A stretch of 64,000 nucleotides of DNA, taken from NCBI RefSeq assembly GCF_019711195.1, contig NZ_CP081299.1, positions 4,746,501 through 4,810,500 of the forward strand, in the 5' to 3' direction. A program made the translations under genes and the position numbers. Source of the stretch: Dyadobacter sp. NIV53. Lineage in GTDB: Bacteria; Bacteroidota; Bacteroidia; Cytophagales; Spirosomataceae. Positions 43,341-51,685 of the stretch are shown here, piece by piece. Under the pieces are notes generated by a model. The model worked only from the letters and a program-made list of their open reading frames with translations, made no database searches and was not told where the DNA came from. Position 1 is the stretch's first letter; each line of letters opens with the position of its first letter.

Positions 43341-43710
43341 TGGTTCCTGATAAAACTGTGAAGAGCATACTCAAACGTCAAATTCAAATTGTTGTGTTTG
43401 AATGAACAATATTTTACAAGTCAGATAAAACTGACCTGGAATACTTCTCTTCTGCTTTAATACTTAATTAGAATAATTTTTAGCATAACCAGCAAATATA
43501 AGCCATTAAATATTCATCGAATAATTTCCAAAAAAATCCTGAAAAGATTTTATGTGTTTTAGTACGTTAATGATTTTGAAATAGTTAATTTGTATTAGAA
43601 AAGTTTTAAAATAAATATGTTAAATACAATAATTTACGTATAATGTAGAGTATCTGGCACAATTTTTATTGCTCTTAAGATTTATAGATCACAAAAAAAT
43701 GTAAATAACT
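43341..43710. other. Divergent intergenic region, 370 bp
   Basis: AT-rich spacer between the phytochrome operon (minus) and the DUF4142 gene (plus). It must hold both promoters. I found no clear palindrome, repeat or small gene. Confidence 0.5.
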
Positions 43711-44274
43711 ATGAAAAAGATAACATTAAGTGCACTGATTGTAGCATCCGTGATGACATTTTCCGCTTGTAATTCCAACAAGTCAGAAGACAGCAAGGAG
43801 GTAGCAGAAGAACAAAATGAAGAAAAATTTGATGACACGAAAATGGAGGATGATACGAAATTTGCTCTTGCAGCAGCAGATGGCGGTTTGGTTGAAGTAA
43901 AACTCGCAGAACTGGCAAAGGTAAACGGAGCGTCAAAAGCGGTAATGAGTTTTGCTGATAGCATGATTAAAGACCATTCCAAAGCAAATGAAGAATTAAA
44001 GGAACTGGCGAAAGAAAAGAAAATATCCCTGCCTATGTCGCTAAGTGATGCCAAACAAAAGGACTATGATGATATGGCCAAGAAAAAAGGCAAAGATTTT
44101 GATAAAGCATATGCATCATTTATGGTGGACGACCATCAGGAAGATGTGAGCGAATTTGAAAAAGCAGCTAAGGATTGCAAAGATCCGGATATAAAAGCAT
44201 GGGCAGCTGGTAAAGTTCCCACATTACAGCACCACCTGGAAATGGCAAAAACAATGAAAGATGGCACTATGTAA
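43711..44274 (+). CDS. DUF4142 lipoprotein, 187 aa
   Basis: Lipoprotein signal MKKITLSALIVASVMTFSAC. An acidic linker (about 21-50) precedes a DUF4142 ferritin-like helical domain: FALAAADGGLVEVKLAELAK, SFADSMIKDHSKANEELKEL, FDKAYASFMVDDHQEDVSEF and VPTLQHHLEMAK. The family is abundant in Bacteroidota envelopes; the role is unknown, often stress-linked. Monocistronic with a terminator at 44304-44340. Confidence 0.9.
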   Translation: MKKITLSALIVASVMTFSACNSNKSEDSKEVAEEQNEEKFDDTKMEDDTKFALAAADGGLVEVKLAELAKVNGASKAVMSFADSMIKDHSKANEELKELAKEKKISLPMSLSDAKQKDYDDMAKKKGKDFDKAYASFMVDDHQEDVSEFEKAAKDCKDPDIKAWAAGKVPTLQHHLEMAKTMKDGTM

Positions 44275-44303
44275 AAAATAGATTGATCGAGGGGAAGTTT
44301 TGG

Positions 44304-44340
44304 GCGGAAATATACGAAAGTGTATTTCCGCTTTCTATTT
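44304..44340 (+). terminator. Rho-independent terminator after the DUF4142 gene
   Basis: GCGGAAATATAC (44304-44315) pairs with GTGTATTTCCGC (44320-44331), one G-U pair, loop GAAA, followed by TTTCTATTTG. Confidence 0.7.
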
Positions 44341-44397
44341 GTTTAGAGTTGGTAAAAATATAAAATTTGCTATTTACACGAAGATCAATTTAATTTG

Positions 44398-44415
44398 TCT
44401 ACTACTTTTGTAGAC
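44398..44415 (+). promoter_or_regulatory. Palindrome upstream of the sulfatase gene
   Basis: GTCTAC-TACTTT-TGTAGAC style dyad: GTCTAC (44398-44403) and GTAGAC (44410-44415). It lies 56 bp before the start at 44472. The CTAC/GTAG half-sites resemble BlaI/CopY-type operators; assignment is a guess. Confidence 0.35.
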
Positions 44416-44471
44416 TAATGTTAAGAAATAGCTTTTTTATACGAATTTTAACAAATTGTCTTTTATTTTTT

Positions 44472-46031
44472 ATGAAAATTTTTTGCCTGTCTTTATTTAA
44501 AATCAGTTGCTTATTTATTTTTTTACTTACCTCATTTTATTTAAAAGCACAAACTGCCCAATCAGGATCAAAACCGAACATTATTTTTATTTTTTCGGAC
44601 GATCATGCGTACCAGGCTATTGGGGCATATGGGAATAAATATGCAAAGACACCAAATATTGATCGTATAGCTAATGAAGGGGCATTATTAAAAAATAACC
44701 TGGTTACTAATTCTATCTGCGGCCCAAGCCGGGCTACTTTACTTACCGGGAAATACAGCCATTCGAATGGTTACAAAAGGAATGACAATACCCGGTTTAA
44801 TACCAACCAGACTTTGTTTCCGGAAGTATTACAGCAAAGCGGATATCAAACTGCGTGGATTGGGAAAATGCACCTGAATAGTTTGCCAAAAGGGTTTGAT
44901 TACTGGAATATTTTACCTGGCCAGGGAAATTATTATAATCCTGATTTCATTAGCCAGCCTAATGATACAACGCGTTATAACGGTTATGTTTCAGATGTAA
45001 TTACCCAATTTTCAACCGATTGGCTTGATAAACGCGATAATTCCAAGCCATTTTTCCTGATCGTGGGACACAAGGCTACGCACCGTGAATGGCTTCCGGA
45101 TTTACAGGATCTTGGAGCATATGACGACGTTGATTTTCCGTTGCCTTCCACTTTTTATGATACTTACGAAGGCAGGGAAGCCGCTAAACAGCAGGATATG
45201 ACGATCAGTAAAACCATGCGCCTGAAAGAGGACCTGAAAGTTTTACCGGATTATGAAAAGGACGGTACTTACAATCGGTTCAGCGAAGACCAGAAAAAGG
45301 TTTTCAAGGCCTATTATGATAAAATCGGCAAGGAACCAGAAGAGAAAAAACTGACTGGAAAAGCATTGACTGAATGGAAATATCAGCGATATCTGAAAGA
45401 CTATTTATCGACGGCAAATTCACTGGACAGGAATATCGGTAAACTGCTTGATTATCTTGATAAATCGGGTCTTGCAAAAAATACAGTAGTTATTTATGCC
45501 TCTGACCAGGGATTTTACATGGGAGAACATGGCTGGTTCGACAAGCGGTTTATATATGAAGAGTCTTTGAAAACACCCTTTGTTATTCGTTATCCGGGTG
45601 TGGTAAAGCCAGGTTCGCAGGTTGATCAGCTGGTGATGAATATCGACTGGGCGCCAACCGTATTAAATATTGCCGGCGCAAAAATACCGGCTGATATACA
45701 GGGGAAATCATTTTTGCCACTTCTCGACGGATCAAAAACGGAAGGATGGAGGAAAGAAGCCTATTATCACTATTACGAGTTTCCGCAGCCGCATCATGTT
45801 TTCCCACATTTCGGGATCAGGACAGACCGTTACAAACTGGCCTATTTTTATGGCGGAGCTGATTCGTGGGAATTATATGATCTGGAAAAAGATCCTACTG
45901 AGGTTTCTAATATTTACGCTAAAGAGAGTTCCGGAAAAATATCGGCTGATTTGAAGGTAAAACTCAAAAAACTGATGAATCAGTACAAGGATGATGAGGC
46001 TTTAAAAATACTGGCAGGAGCTAAAAAGTAA
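44472..46031 (+). CDS. Exported sulfatase, 519 aa
   Basis: Start taken at ATG 44472, which yields signal peptide MKIFCLSLFKISCLFIFLLT; an in-frame ATG at 44418 lengthens the N-terminus. Alkaline-phosphatase-superfamily sulfatase (Cys type): metal ligands in FIFSDDH (Asp43, Asp44), the formylglycine motif CGPSR at Cys83, GKMHLNS, GHKATHREW with His ligands, and ASDQGFYMGEHGWFDKRF with the second metal-site pair. It cleaves sulfate esters, probably from sulfated glycans; the substrate is not predictable. The formylglycine-generating enzyme gene follows after 28 bp, giving the maturation factor. Confidence 0.92.
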   Translation: MKIFCLSLFKISCLFIFLLTSFYLKAQTAQSGSKPNIIFIFSDDHAYQAIGAYGNKYAKTPNIDRIANEGALLKNNLVTNSICGPSRATLLTGKYSHSNGYKRNDNTRFNTNQTLFPEVLQQSGYQTAWIGKMHLNSLPKGFDYWNILPGQGNYYNPDFISQPNDTTRYNGYVSDVITQFSTDWLDKRDNSKPFFLIVGHKATHREWLPDLQDLGAYDDVDFPLPSTFYDTYEGREAAKQQDMTISKTMRLKEDLKVLPDYEKDGTYNRFSEDQKKVFKAYYDKIGKEPEEKKLTGKALTEWKYQRYLKDYLSTANSLDRNIGKLLDYLDKSGLAKNTVVIYASDQGFYMGEHGWFDKRFIYEESLKTPFVIRYPGVVKPGSQVDQLVMNIDWAPTVLNIAGAKIPADIQGKSFLPLLDGSKTEGWRKEAYYHYYEFPQPHHVFPHFGIRTDRYKLAYFYGGADSWELYDLEKDPTEVSNIYAKESSGKISADLKVKLKKLMNQYKDDEALKILAGAKK

Positions 46032-46059
46032 TGCCGGTGGTAATTGATGAGAGATAGTT

Positions 46060-47139
46060 ATGATATTTATTGAGAGAAAAATTTCGTTCGTTTTTTTGAT
46101 TGCAGTGTTAGGATTTGGCTGTCAGAAAAAGCAGACTGCCGCCGAAAAAACAGCCGACAGCCTTGCACATTGCATTGCTGACGGAATTCCTTCCCGCGCC
46201 GCAGCTATACAAAACGTTGCCAATGTGACACAGGGAAAAGATGATACAAAGGAAATGGTGTGGATTGAAGGCGGGAAATTTTTAATGGGAGCGGATGAAT
46301 TCCCTGATTCCAGGCCAATGCACGAAATTACTTTGGATGGTTTTTACATGGACGAGCATGAAGTGACCAATGCTGAATATGCTCGTTTTGTGGCTGCTAC
46401 CAAGTATAAAACCGTAGCGGAAAGACCATTAAACCCGGCAGATTATCCGGGTGTTCCGGCTGATAAACTTGTACCTGGTTCGGCAGTTTTTACACCTACT
46501 GCAACGCAGGTTTCACTTGATAATCCACTGCAATGGTGGAGCTATGTTCCTGCGGCAAGTTGGTTGCAGCCCGAAGGCAAAGGAAGTTCTATAAAAGGAA
46601 GAGAAAATTACCCGGTGATTCATATATCGTATGAAGACGCGGCGGCATATGCAAAATGGGCAGGAAAACGCCTCCCGACAGAAGCAGAGTGGGAATATGC
46701 GGCCCAAGGTGGAAAGGGTAACCATACTTATTACTGGGGCGACCAGCTGAAACCAGGCAATAAGTGGGTAGCGAATATTTACCAGGGCAGTTTTCCTGAT
46801 AAAAATACAAGGGAAGATGGTTTTGCAAGCGCAGCGCCAGTCAAATCATTTCCTGCCAATCCTTATGGCTTGTACGATATGGACGGCAATGTTTGGGAAT
46901 GGTGCCAGGATCTTTACCGTCCTGATTATTATCAGAAAAGCCCGGCAAAAAATCCGCAGGGGCCGGGTGATAGTTATGATCCGGATGAACCCAATGCGGT
47001 AAAACATGTACAGCGCGGAGGATCTTTTTTATGCAGTGATGATTATTGTATCCGCTATAAAGCCGGAAGCAGAGGAAAAGGAGAAGTGACCAGTGGTAGT
47101 AACAATCTTGGATTTCGCTGCGTAAAGGAACGTAAATGA
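46060..47139 (+). CDS. Formylglycine-generating enzyme (SUMF1 family) lipoprotein, 359 aa
   Basis: A hydrophobic N-terminus with lipobox FGC (MIFIERKISFVFLIAVLGFGC), so exported and lipid-anchored. The FGE-sulfatase domain (about 62-356) is complete: MVWIEGGKFLMGADE, DEHEVTNAEYARFV, HISYEDAAAYAKWAGKRLPT, AEWEYAAQGG, and DGNVWEWCQDLY. The catalytic pair is present, Cys325 and Cys330 in GGSFLCSDDYCIRY, and the end is NLGFRC. It should oxidise the CxPSR cysteine of the adjacent sulfatase to formylglycine. Many SUMF1-like proteins lack these cysteines and are not enzymes; this one keeps both. Confidence 0.9.
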   Translation: MIFIERKISFVFLIAVLGFGCQKKQTAAEKTADSLAHCIADGIPSRAAAIQNVANVTQGKDDTKEMVWIEGGKFLMGADEFPDSRPMHEITLDGFYMDEHEVTNAEYARFVAATKYKTVAERPLNPADYPGVPADKLVPGSAVFTPTATQVSLDNPLQWWSYVPAASWLQPEGKGSSIKGRENYPVIHISYEDAAAYAKWAGKRLPTEAEWEYAAQGGKGNHTYYWGDQLKPGNKWVANIYQGSFPDKNTREDGFASAAPVKSFPANPYGLYDMDGNVWEWCQDLYRPDYYQKSPAKNPQGPGDSYDPDEPNAVKHVQRGGSFLCSDDYCIRYKAGSRGKGEVTSGSNNLGFRCVKERK

Positions 47140-47270
47140 CGATTTTAAAATAAATTACGGAAGTAATAGAATTGATAAAAGGCTATTTTTTTGTTATTTC
47201 AGAAATGTATCTGGTTACTTTATAATCCTGTTACCGTTCTGATATTTATTTATACAGATAATCTTTTGTT

Positions 47271-47825
47271 ATGAACACCCGTTTTCTTACAATTCCCGGT
47301 TTGGCAAGCTCTGGCCCTAATCATTGGCAAACGATTTGGGAAAATCAGTATCCGCATCTTTTCAGCAGAGTGGAACAGGTTAACTGGGACTGGCCGGTAA
47401 AGGATGAATGGGTTGAGAAATTACAGGAACGCATTGCGGGGTTAACAGAACCTACTATTTTAATTGCACATAGCCTCGGATGTATTACCGTAGCGCACTG
47501 GGCACAAAAATATACATCTGAATACATTGATGCAGCTTTGCTAGTCGCGCCGGCTGATGCTGATTTGTCAAAACGGCTTAATTTCGTAGTCGGATTTACG
47601 CCGGTACCCAGGGTGTTATTTCCATTTAAAAGTATTGTGGTGGCGAGTGCAAATGATATGTATGCAAGTATTGGCCGTTCTGAAATGTTTGCAAAAAGCT
47701 GGGGTAGTGAATTTATAAATATTGGTAAAAAAGGGCATATTAATGCCGTTTCCGGATTGGATGACTGGCAGGAAGGGAAAAAAATATTGGAAAAACTCAG
47801 TCGATATAACCTGGTTGAAGTATAG
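47271..47825 (+). CDS. RBBP9/YdeN-family serine hydrolase, 184 aa
   Basis: Small alpha/beta hydrolase. It starts LTIPGLASSGPNHWQTIWE, the typical opening of the family, and has the nucleophile elbow AHSLGC with Ser68. Acid in SANDMYA near 126 and His in GKKGHINAVSG complete the triad. Cytoplasmic. Family members are esterase-like with unknown natural substrates. Standalone gene. Confidence 0.88.
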   Translation: MNTRFLTIPGLASSGPNHWQTIWENQYPHLFSRVEQVNWDWPVKDEWVEKLQERIAGLTEPTILIAHSLGCITVAHWAQKYTSEYIDAALLVAPADADLSKRLNFVVGFTPVPRVLFPFKSIVVASANDMYASIGRSEMFAKSWGSEFINIGKKGHINAVSGLDDWQEGKKILEKLSRYNLVEV

Positions 47826-47908
47826 GTTGTACACAATGCGTATTTAGAAGTGCATATATGTTTATATTAGTGAAAATTCTTATTATAACTTAAATTAAAC
47901 TCGTAATT

Positions 47909-48520
47909 ATGAAAAAAGTATTTGTATTTCTTTTGGCAGGTTTACTGGCCAGTTCTGCTGTAATAGCTAATGGCCCGGATAAAGTGAAAGCTGCTGATAA
48001 AACATTGACAGTGGACACTAAAACCAGTAAAGTTACCTGGGGTGCTAAAAAAGTAACAGGTACGCATGCTGGCGATGTGCCTTTGACGAGCGGATCTTTA
48101 ATCGTTGACGGAGATAAATTAAAAGGCGGCACTTTTGTATTTGATGTAAAAAACCTTACTGTTACTGATGTTAAGGATGCAGAAATGAACGGCAAATTAA
48201 CAGGACATCTTAAAAGTCCTGATTTCTTTTCTGTTGAAGCACATCCACAGGCAAAGTTTGTCATTACCACAGTAACTTCAAAAGGAGCTGGTGCTTATGA
48301 TGTTACGGGAAAATTAACAATCAAAGGCATTACCAATGACGTGACATTTCCTGCAACTGTGAAATCTGATGCCAAAAAGGTGGTTGCTGATGCTAAAATT
48401 ACGGTTGACAGAACGAAATATGATATTAAGTTCCGCTCAACGAATTTCTTTGAAAACCTGGGTGACAAAGCAATTGACAACGATTTTACACTTGAAGTAA
48501 ATCTGGTGGCTAATAAGTAG
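47909..48520 (+). CDS. YceI-family periplasmic protein, 203 aa
   Basis: Signal peptide MKKVFVFLLAGLLASSAVIA. The YceI lipocalin-like barrel has WGAKKVTGTHAGDVPLTSG, GGTFVFDVKNLTVTD, LTGHLKSPDFFSVEAHPQAK, LTIKGITNDVTFP and the final FTLEVNLVAN. It binds isoprenoid-type lipids in known members; the ligand here is unknown. A very strong terminator closes the unit. Confidence 0.92.
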   Translation: MKKVFVFLLAGLLASSAVIANGPDKVKAADKTLTVDTKTSKVTWGAKKVTGTHAGDVPLTSGSLIVDGDKLKGGTFVFDVKNLTVTDVKDAEMNGKLTGHLKSPDFFSVEAHPQAKFVITTVTSKGAGAYDVTGKLTIKGITNDVTFPATVKSDAKKVVADAKITVDRTKYDIKFRSTNFFENLGDKAIDNDFTLEVNLVANK

Positions 48521-48553
48521 TTGTTGGCTATTAGCTTTTAGAAGATAGCTTAA

Positions 48554-48590
48554 ATCCTGCCGGATCCCCGTGATCCGGCAGGATTTTTTT
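48554..48590 (+). terminator. Strong rho-independent terminator after YceI
   Basis: ATCCTGCCGGATC (48554-48566), loop CCCGT, GATCCGGCAGGAT (48572-48584), then TTTTTT. Thirteen perfect base pairs. Confidence 0.92.
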
Positions 48591-48724
48591 GTTGGGCGAA
48601 ATTTTACTCCCAAATTATAGATAAACAGGTTGGGCATTTGAAAAGGTATATCTTTGGGTTTTATTAATTAATCATGGAATATTTATGAAGTATGTTGTCC
48701 TGAGTTTTGTAGTATTTTTCTTTT

Positions 48725-49831
48725 TTGTTAACAAGTACTGTCCACGCACAAAATACATTACCAGATTGGGCATTTGGCGGTTTTGTCCGTCCGGAAGGCG
48801 TAAATCCTGTTATTTCCCCCGACAGCACAACACGATTTATGTGCCCAATGAATAAAAGGATGATAGACTGGGAATCTAACGATACTTTCAATCCGGCTGC
48901 AACGATTAAAAATGGTAAAATTGTAGTCCTTTATCGTGCCGAAGACAAAGCAGGAAGAGCTATTGGAAAACGAACTTCCCGGATCGGTTATGCTGAGAGT
49001 ACTGACGGTGTTACCTTTAAACGACGGAAAACGCCAGTTTTATTTCCAGCAGAAGATAGCCAGAAAGCAATGGAATGGCCGGGCGGCTGTGAAGACCCGC
49101 GTGTGGCTGTAACAGAAGATGGTCTTTATGTAATTCTCTATACACAATGGAACCAGGATAAGGCGCGGATAGGTGTAGCCACTTCACGTGACCTGATCAA
49201 ATGGCAAAAACATGGGCCGGCCTTTAAAAAAGCTTATAATGGGAAGTTCAATGAAATCTGGTCTAAATCTGGTTCGCTGCTTACCAAACTGGTAAAAGAT
49301 AAACAGGTAATTGCAAAAGTGAATGGAAAATACTGGCTTTATTTTGGTGAAGCTAATGTAAATGTAGCTACATCTATTGACCTCATAAATTGGGAACCAA
49401 TCGTTGATAGCAACCAGAACCTGGTAAATCTGATCTCTCCCAGAAAAGGATTTTTCGATAGCAATCTGACAGAGTGTGGCCCACCGGCAATCCTTACTGA
49501 CAAAGGAATTGTGCTGATGTATAATGGAAAAAATGATAAAGGAGAAGATGGAGACCAAAGGTTTACGCCAAATAGCTATTGTGCAGGACAGGTTTTGCTG
49601 GATAAAAATGATCCGTCAAAAGTATTGGCAAGAATGGATGTTCCGTTTTTCCGCCCTATGGAATCATTTGAAAAAAGCGGGCAATATATAGCAGGGACTG
49701 TATTTATTGAAGGTATGGTTTATTTCAAAGGGAAATGGCTTTTATATTATGGCTGTGCAGATTCCAGAGTTGGAGTAGCTGTATTTGATCCCAAGTTGAA
49801 AACACCGGGCGATCCGATTCCGGTTAATTAA
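48725..49831 (+). CDS. Glycoside hydrolase family 130-like / five-bladed propeller enzyme, signal peptide out of frame
   Basis: The mature region (from AQNTLPDWAFGGFVRPEG) is a five-bladed propeller resembling GH130: NPAATIKNGKIVVLYRAED, SRIGYAESTDGVTF, WPGGCEDPRVAVTED, ATSRDLIKW, and the C-terminal YYGCADSRVGVA. GH130 enzymes act as mannoside phosphorylases or hydrolases. The frame can only start at TTG 48725, which leaves a stub MLTSTVHAQ. An ATG at 48685 in the other frame would start MKYVVLSFVVFF; removing one T from the T6 run at 48721-48726 fuses it into a good signal peptide ending STVHAQ. So the real start is probably 48685 with an indel. Confidence 0.8.
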   Translation: MLTSTVHAQNTLPDWAFGGFVRPEGVNPVISPDSTTRFMCPMNKRMIDWESNDTFNPAATIKNGKIVVLYRAEDKAGRAIGKRTSRIGYAESTDGVTFKRRKTPVLFPAEDSQKAMEWPGGCEDPRVAVTEDGLYVILYTQWNQDKARIGVATSRDLIKWQKHGPAFKKAYNGKFNEIWSKSGSLLTKLVKDKQVIAKVNGKYWLYFGEANVNVATSIDLINWEPIVDSNQNLVNLISPRKGFFDSNLTECGPPAILTDKGIVLMYNGKNDKGEDGDQRFTPNSYCAGQVLLDKNDPSKVLARMDVPFFRPMESFEKSGQYIAGTVFIEGMVYFKGKWLLYYGCADSRVGVAVFDPKLKTPGDPIPVN

Positions 49832-49876
49832 AAACGGAAAAGTTAATAACACTTCATCAAAAACTTTAAATATTTT

Positions 49877-50836
49877 ATGTCCCTTAAAAGGAATGATACC
49901 TTATGGAAAGGTATTCTGGAGAATCTGTGCGGTGATTTCCTGAATTTCTTTTTTAAAGATGCTGAAAAGCTTTTTGACATGGAAAAGGGTTTTGAGTTTC
50001 TGGACAAAGAACTTGAACAATTATTTCCAGCCGAAGATATTGAAGCCCCGAAATTTGTGGATAAGCTGATAAAAGTATTTACCAATACCGGCAAGGAAGA
50101 ATGGATATTGTGCCATGTAGAAGTGCAGGGCTACGACGATAAAGATTTTGCCAAACGGATGTTTACTTATTTTTATCGTATTCTGGATAAGTATAATAAA
50201 CCCGTTACTGCAATTGCCATTTTTACGGATACAAATAAGAAATTCCGACCAAGCATGTATGAGTATGAATATTTAGGCACAAGAAACACGTTTTATTTTA
50301 ATACTTATAAAATTATTGATCAGGACGAAAATCTATTGGCAAATGATGAAAATCCTTTTTCCGTGGTAATACTGACAGTTTTACTATCGCTGAAAAAGAA
50401 AAAACGGGATGATGAAAGTCTTTTTAAATTAAAATATTCGTTAGCCAAAAACCTGTTACAAAAGAAAATACCAAAGAAGAAAATAGATGACCTATTGATT
50501 TTTTTACAGCTGTATGTAAGATTTGGAGATCCGGAATATATTATTAAATTTGAAAAGGAAATAGAAGTGTTAACCGAAAATAAAACAACCATGGGAATAA
50601 GGGAATTGGTACTTGATATGGCAAAAAAGGAAGGGTTAGCAGAAGGCCATAAAGAAGGTATTGAAAAAGGCCACAAAGAAGGTAAGATCAAGGGTAAAGA
50701 GGAAGGTAAGATTGAAGGTAAAATTGAAGTTGTCCATAATCTGTTGGCAACCGAAAGATTTACAACAGCCGAGATCGCTAACTTTGCTAATGTTACAGAA
50801 GAGTTTGTACTTAATGTAAAGAAAACCAAGATTTAA
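49877..50836 (+). CDS. Rpn-family putative nuclease/transposase-like protein, 319 aa
   Basis: Member of the PD-(D/E)XK Rpn/PDDEXK_2 family. The N-terminal core (about 10-180) has KFVDKLIKVFTNTGKEEWILCHVEVQGYDDKDFAKRM region with the E-V-Q catalytic strand, and YRILDKYNKPVTAIAIFTD. A helical part follows, and residues about 248-280 are tetrad-like repeats (GLAEGHKEGIEKGHKEG, continuing GKIKGKEEGK) typical of this family. Members act as recombination-promoting endonucleases or selfish-type elements; mobility here is not shown. No terminal repeats seen. Confidence 0.82.
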   Translation: MSLKRNDTLWKGILENLCGDFLNFFFKDAEKLFDMEKGFEFLDKELEQLFPAEDIEAPKFVDKLIKVFTNTGKEEWILCHVEVQGYDDKDFAKRMFTYFYRILDKYNKPVTAIAIFTDTNKKFRPSMYEYEYLGTRNTFYFNTYKIIDQDENLLANDENPFSVVILTVLLSLKKKKRDDESLFKLKYSLAKNLLQKKIPKKKIDDLLIFLQLYVRFGDPEYIIKFEKEIEVLTENKTTMGIRELVLDMAKKEGLAEGHKEGIEKGHKEGKIKGKEEGKIEGKIEVVHNLLATERFTTAEIANFANVTEEFVLNVKKTKI

Positions 50837-50974
50837 TACGATCGCATTTATATATATTTAAAGGCTCCATTCAGGGGCTTTTTTTGTTTTATACCAATAT
50901 ATTTTATTCATCTTTCGATCTATTAGTGAAATAGAGGCGTATATCAGGGAAATTAAATCAAACTTTATTTCCGG

Positions 50975-51532
50975 ATGAAAACGTTAAAAATTAAAAGCAC
51001 AATACTAGCAATTGCTTTATTAGCAACCTTTGGAGCATTTGCTCAGAAAGAAAAAACAGTAACGGTTGGTGGAGCTGCAATGTATCCCTCAAAAAACATC
51101 ATTGAGAACGCAGTAAATTCTAAGGATCATACCACGCTCGTTGCGGCAGTAAAGGCTGCTGGTTTAGTAGAAACATTATCAGGATCAGGGCCCTTTACAG
51201 TATTCGCTCCTGTAAATGCAGCATTTGCGGCTTTGCCAGCCGGTACTGTTGATGAGTTGTTGAAACCTGAAAATAAAGCCACGCTTACTTCAATATTAAC
51301 ATACCATGTAATTCCTGGAAAAGTTGATGCTAAATCGGTGTTGAAAATGATAAAGGATGGTAGTGGTAAGGCAATGGCTAAAACTGTTCAAGGGGAAGAG
51401 CTTACATTCACTACAAAGGGTAAAGATGTATGGGTAACAGATGCCAAAGGAAATACTGCTATGGTTACAATTGCAGATGTATTTCAATCGAATGGTATAA
51501 TCCATGTAATTGATAAGGTTTTAATGCCTTAA
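50975..51532 (+). CDS. Fasciclin (FAS1) domain protein, 185 aa
   Basis: Signal peptide ending AFAQ (about 1-22). One FAS1 domain: KDHTTLVAAVKAAGLVETLS, GPFTVFAPVNAAFAALPAGT, the YHVIPGK motif near 108-114, and the closing NGIIHVIDKVLMP. FAS1 proteins mediate adhesion or extracellular matrix contact; in Bacteroidota they are often secreted. Standalone gene with a terminator. Confidence 0.93.
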   Translation: MKTLKIKSTILAIALLATFGAFAQKEKTVTVGGAAMYPSKNIIENAVNSKDHTTLVAAVKAAGLVETLSGSGPFTVFAPVNAAFAALPAGTVDELLKPENKATLTSILTYHVIPGKVDAKSVLKMIKDGSGKAMAKTVQGEELTFTTKGKDVWVTDAKGNTAMVTIADVFQSNGIIHVIDKVLMP

Positions 51533-51570
51533 AATATTGTGAAGTTGATTTGTGTAGTTGGATGTTGATG

Positions 51571-51604
51571 AAGCGGATGGAACTTAGGTTTCTTCCGCTT
51601 TTTT
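51571..51604 (+). terminator. Rho-independent terminator after the fasciclin gene
   Basis: AAGCGGA (51571-51577) pairs with TCCGCTT (51594-51600), followed by TTTTG. Confidence 0.6.
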
Positions 51605-51685
51605 GTTTTTCAGATACTGTTATCAATCAGATTTGCTTATTATTATTACGAAAGATTTGAAAACTACGTTGGATTTTAAGCTTAA

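Noticed and set aside
43689..44054. 121-residue minus-strand frame over the DUF4142 gene
   Set aside because: Ser/Phe-rich mirror frame antisense to a clear lipoprotein gene.
50320..50829. 169-residue minus-strand frame opposite the Rpn gene
   Set aside because: The Ser/Leu-rich content mirrors the Lys/Glu-rich sense strand; no motif.
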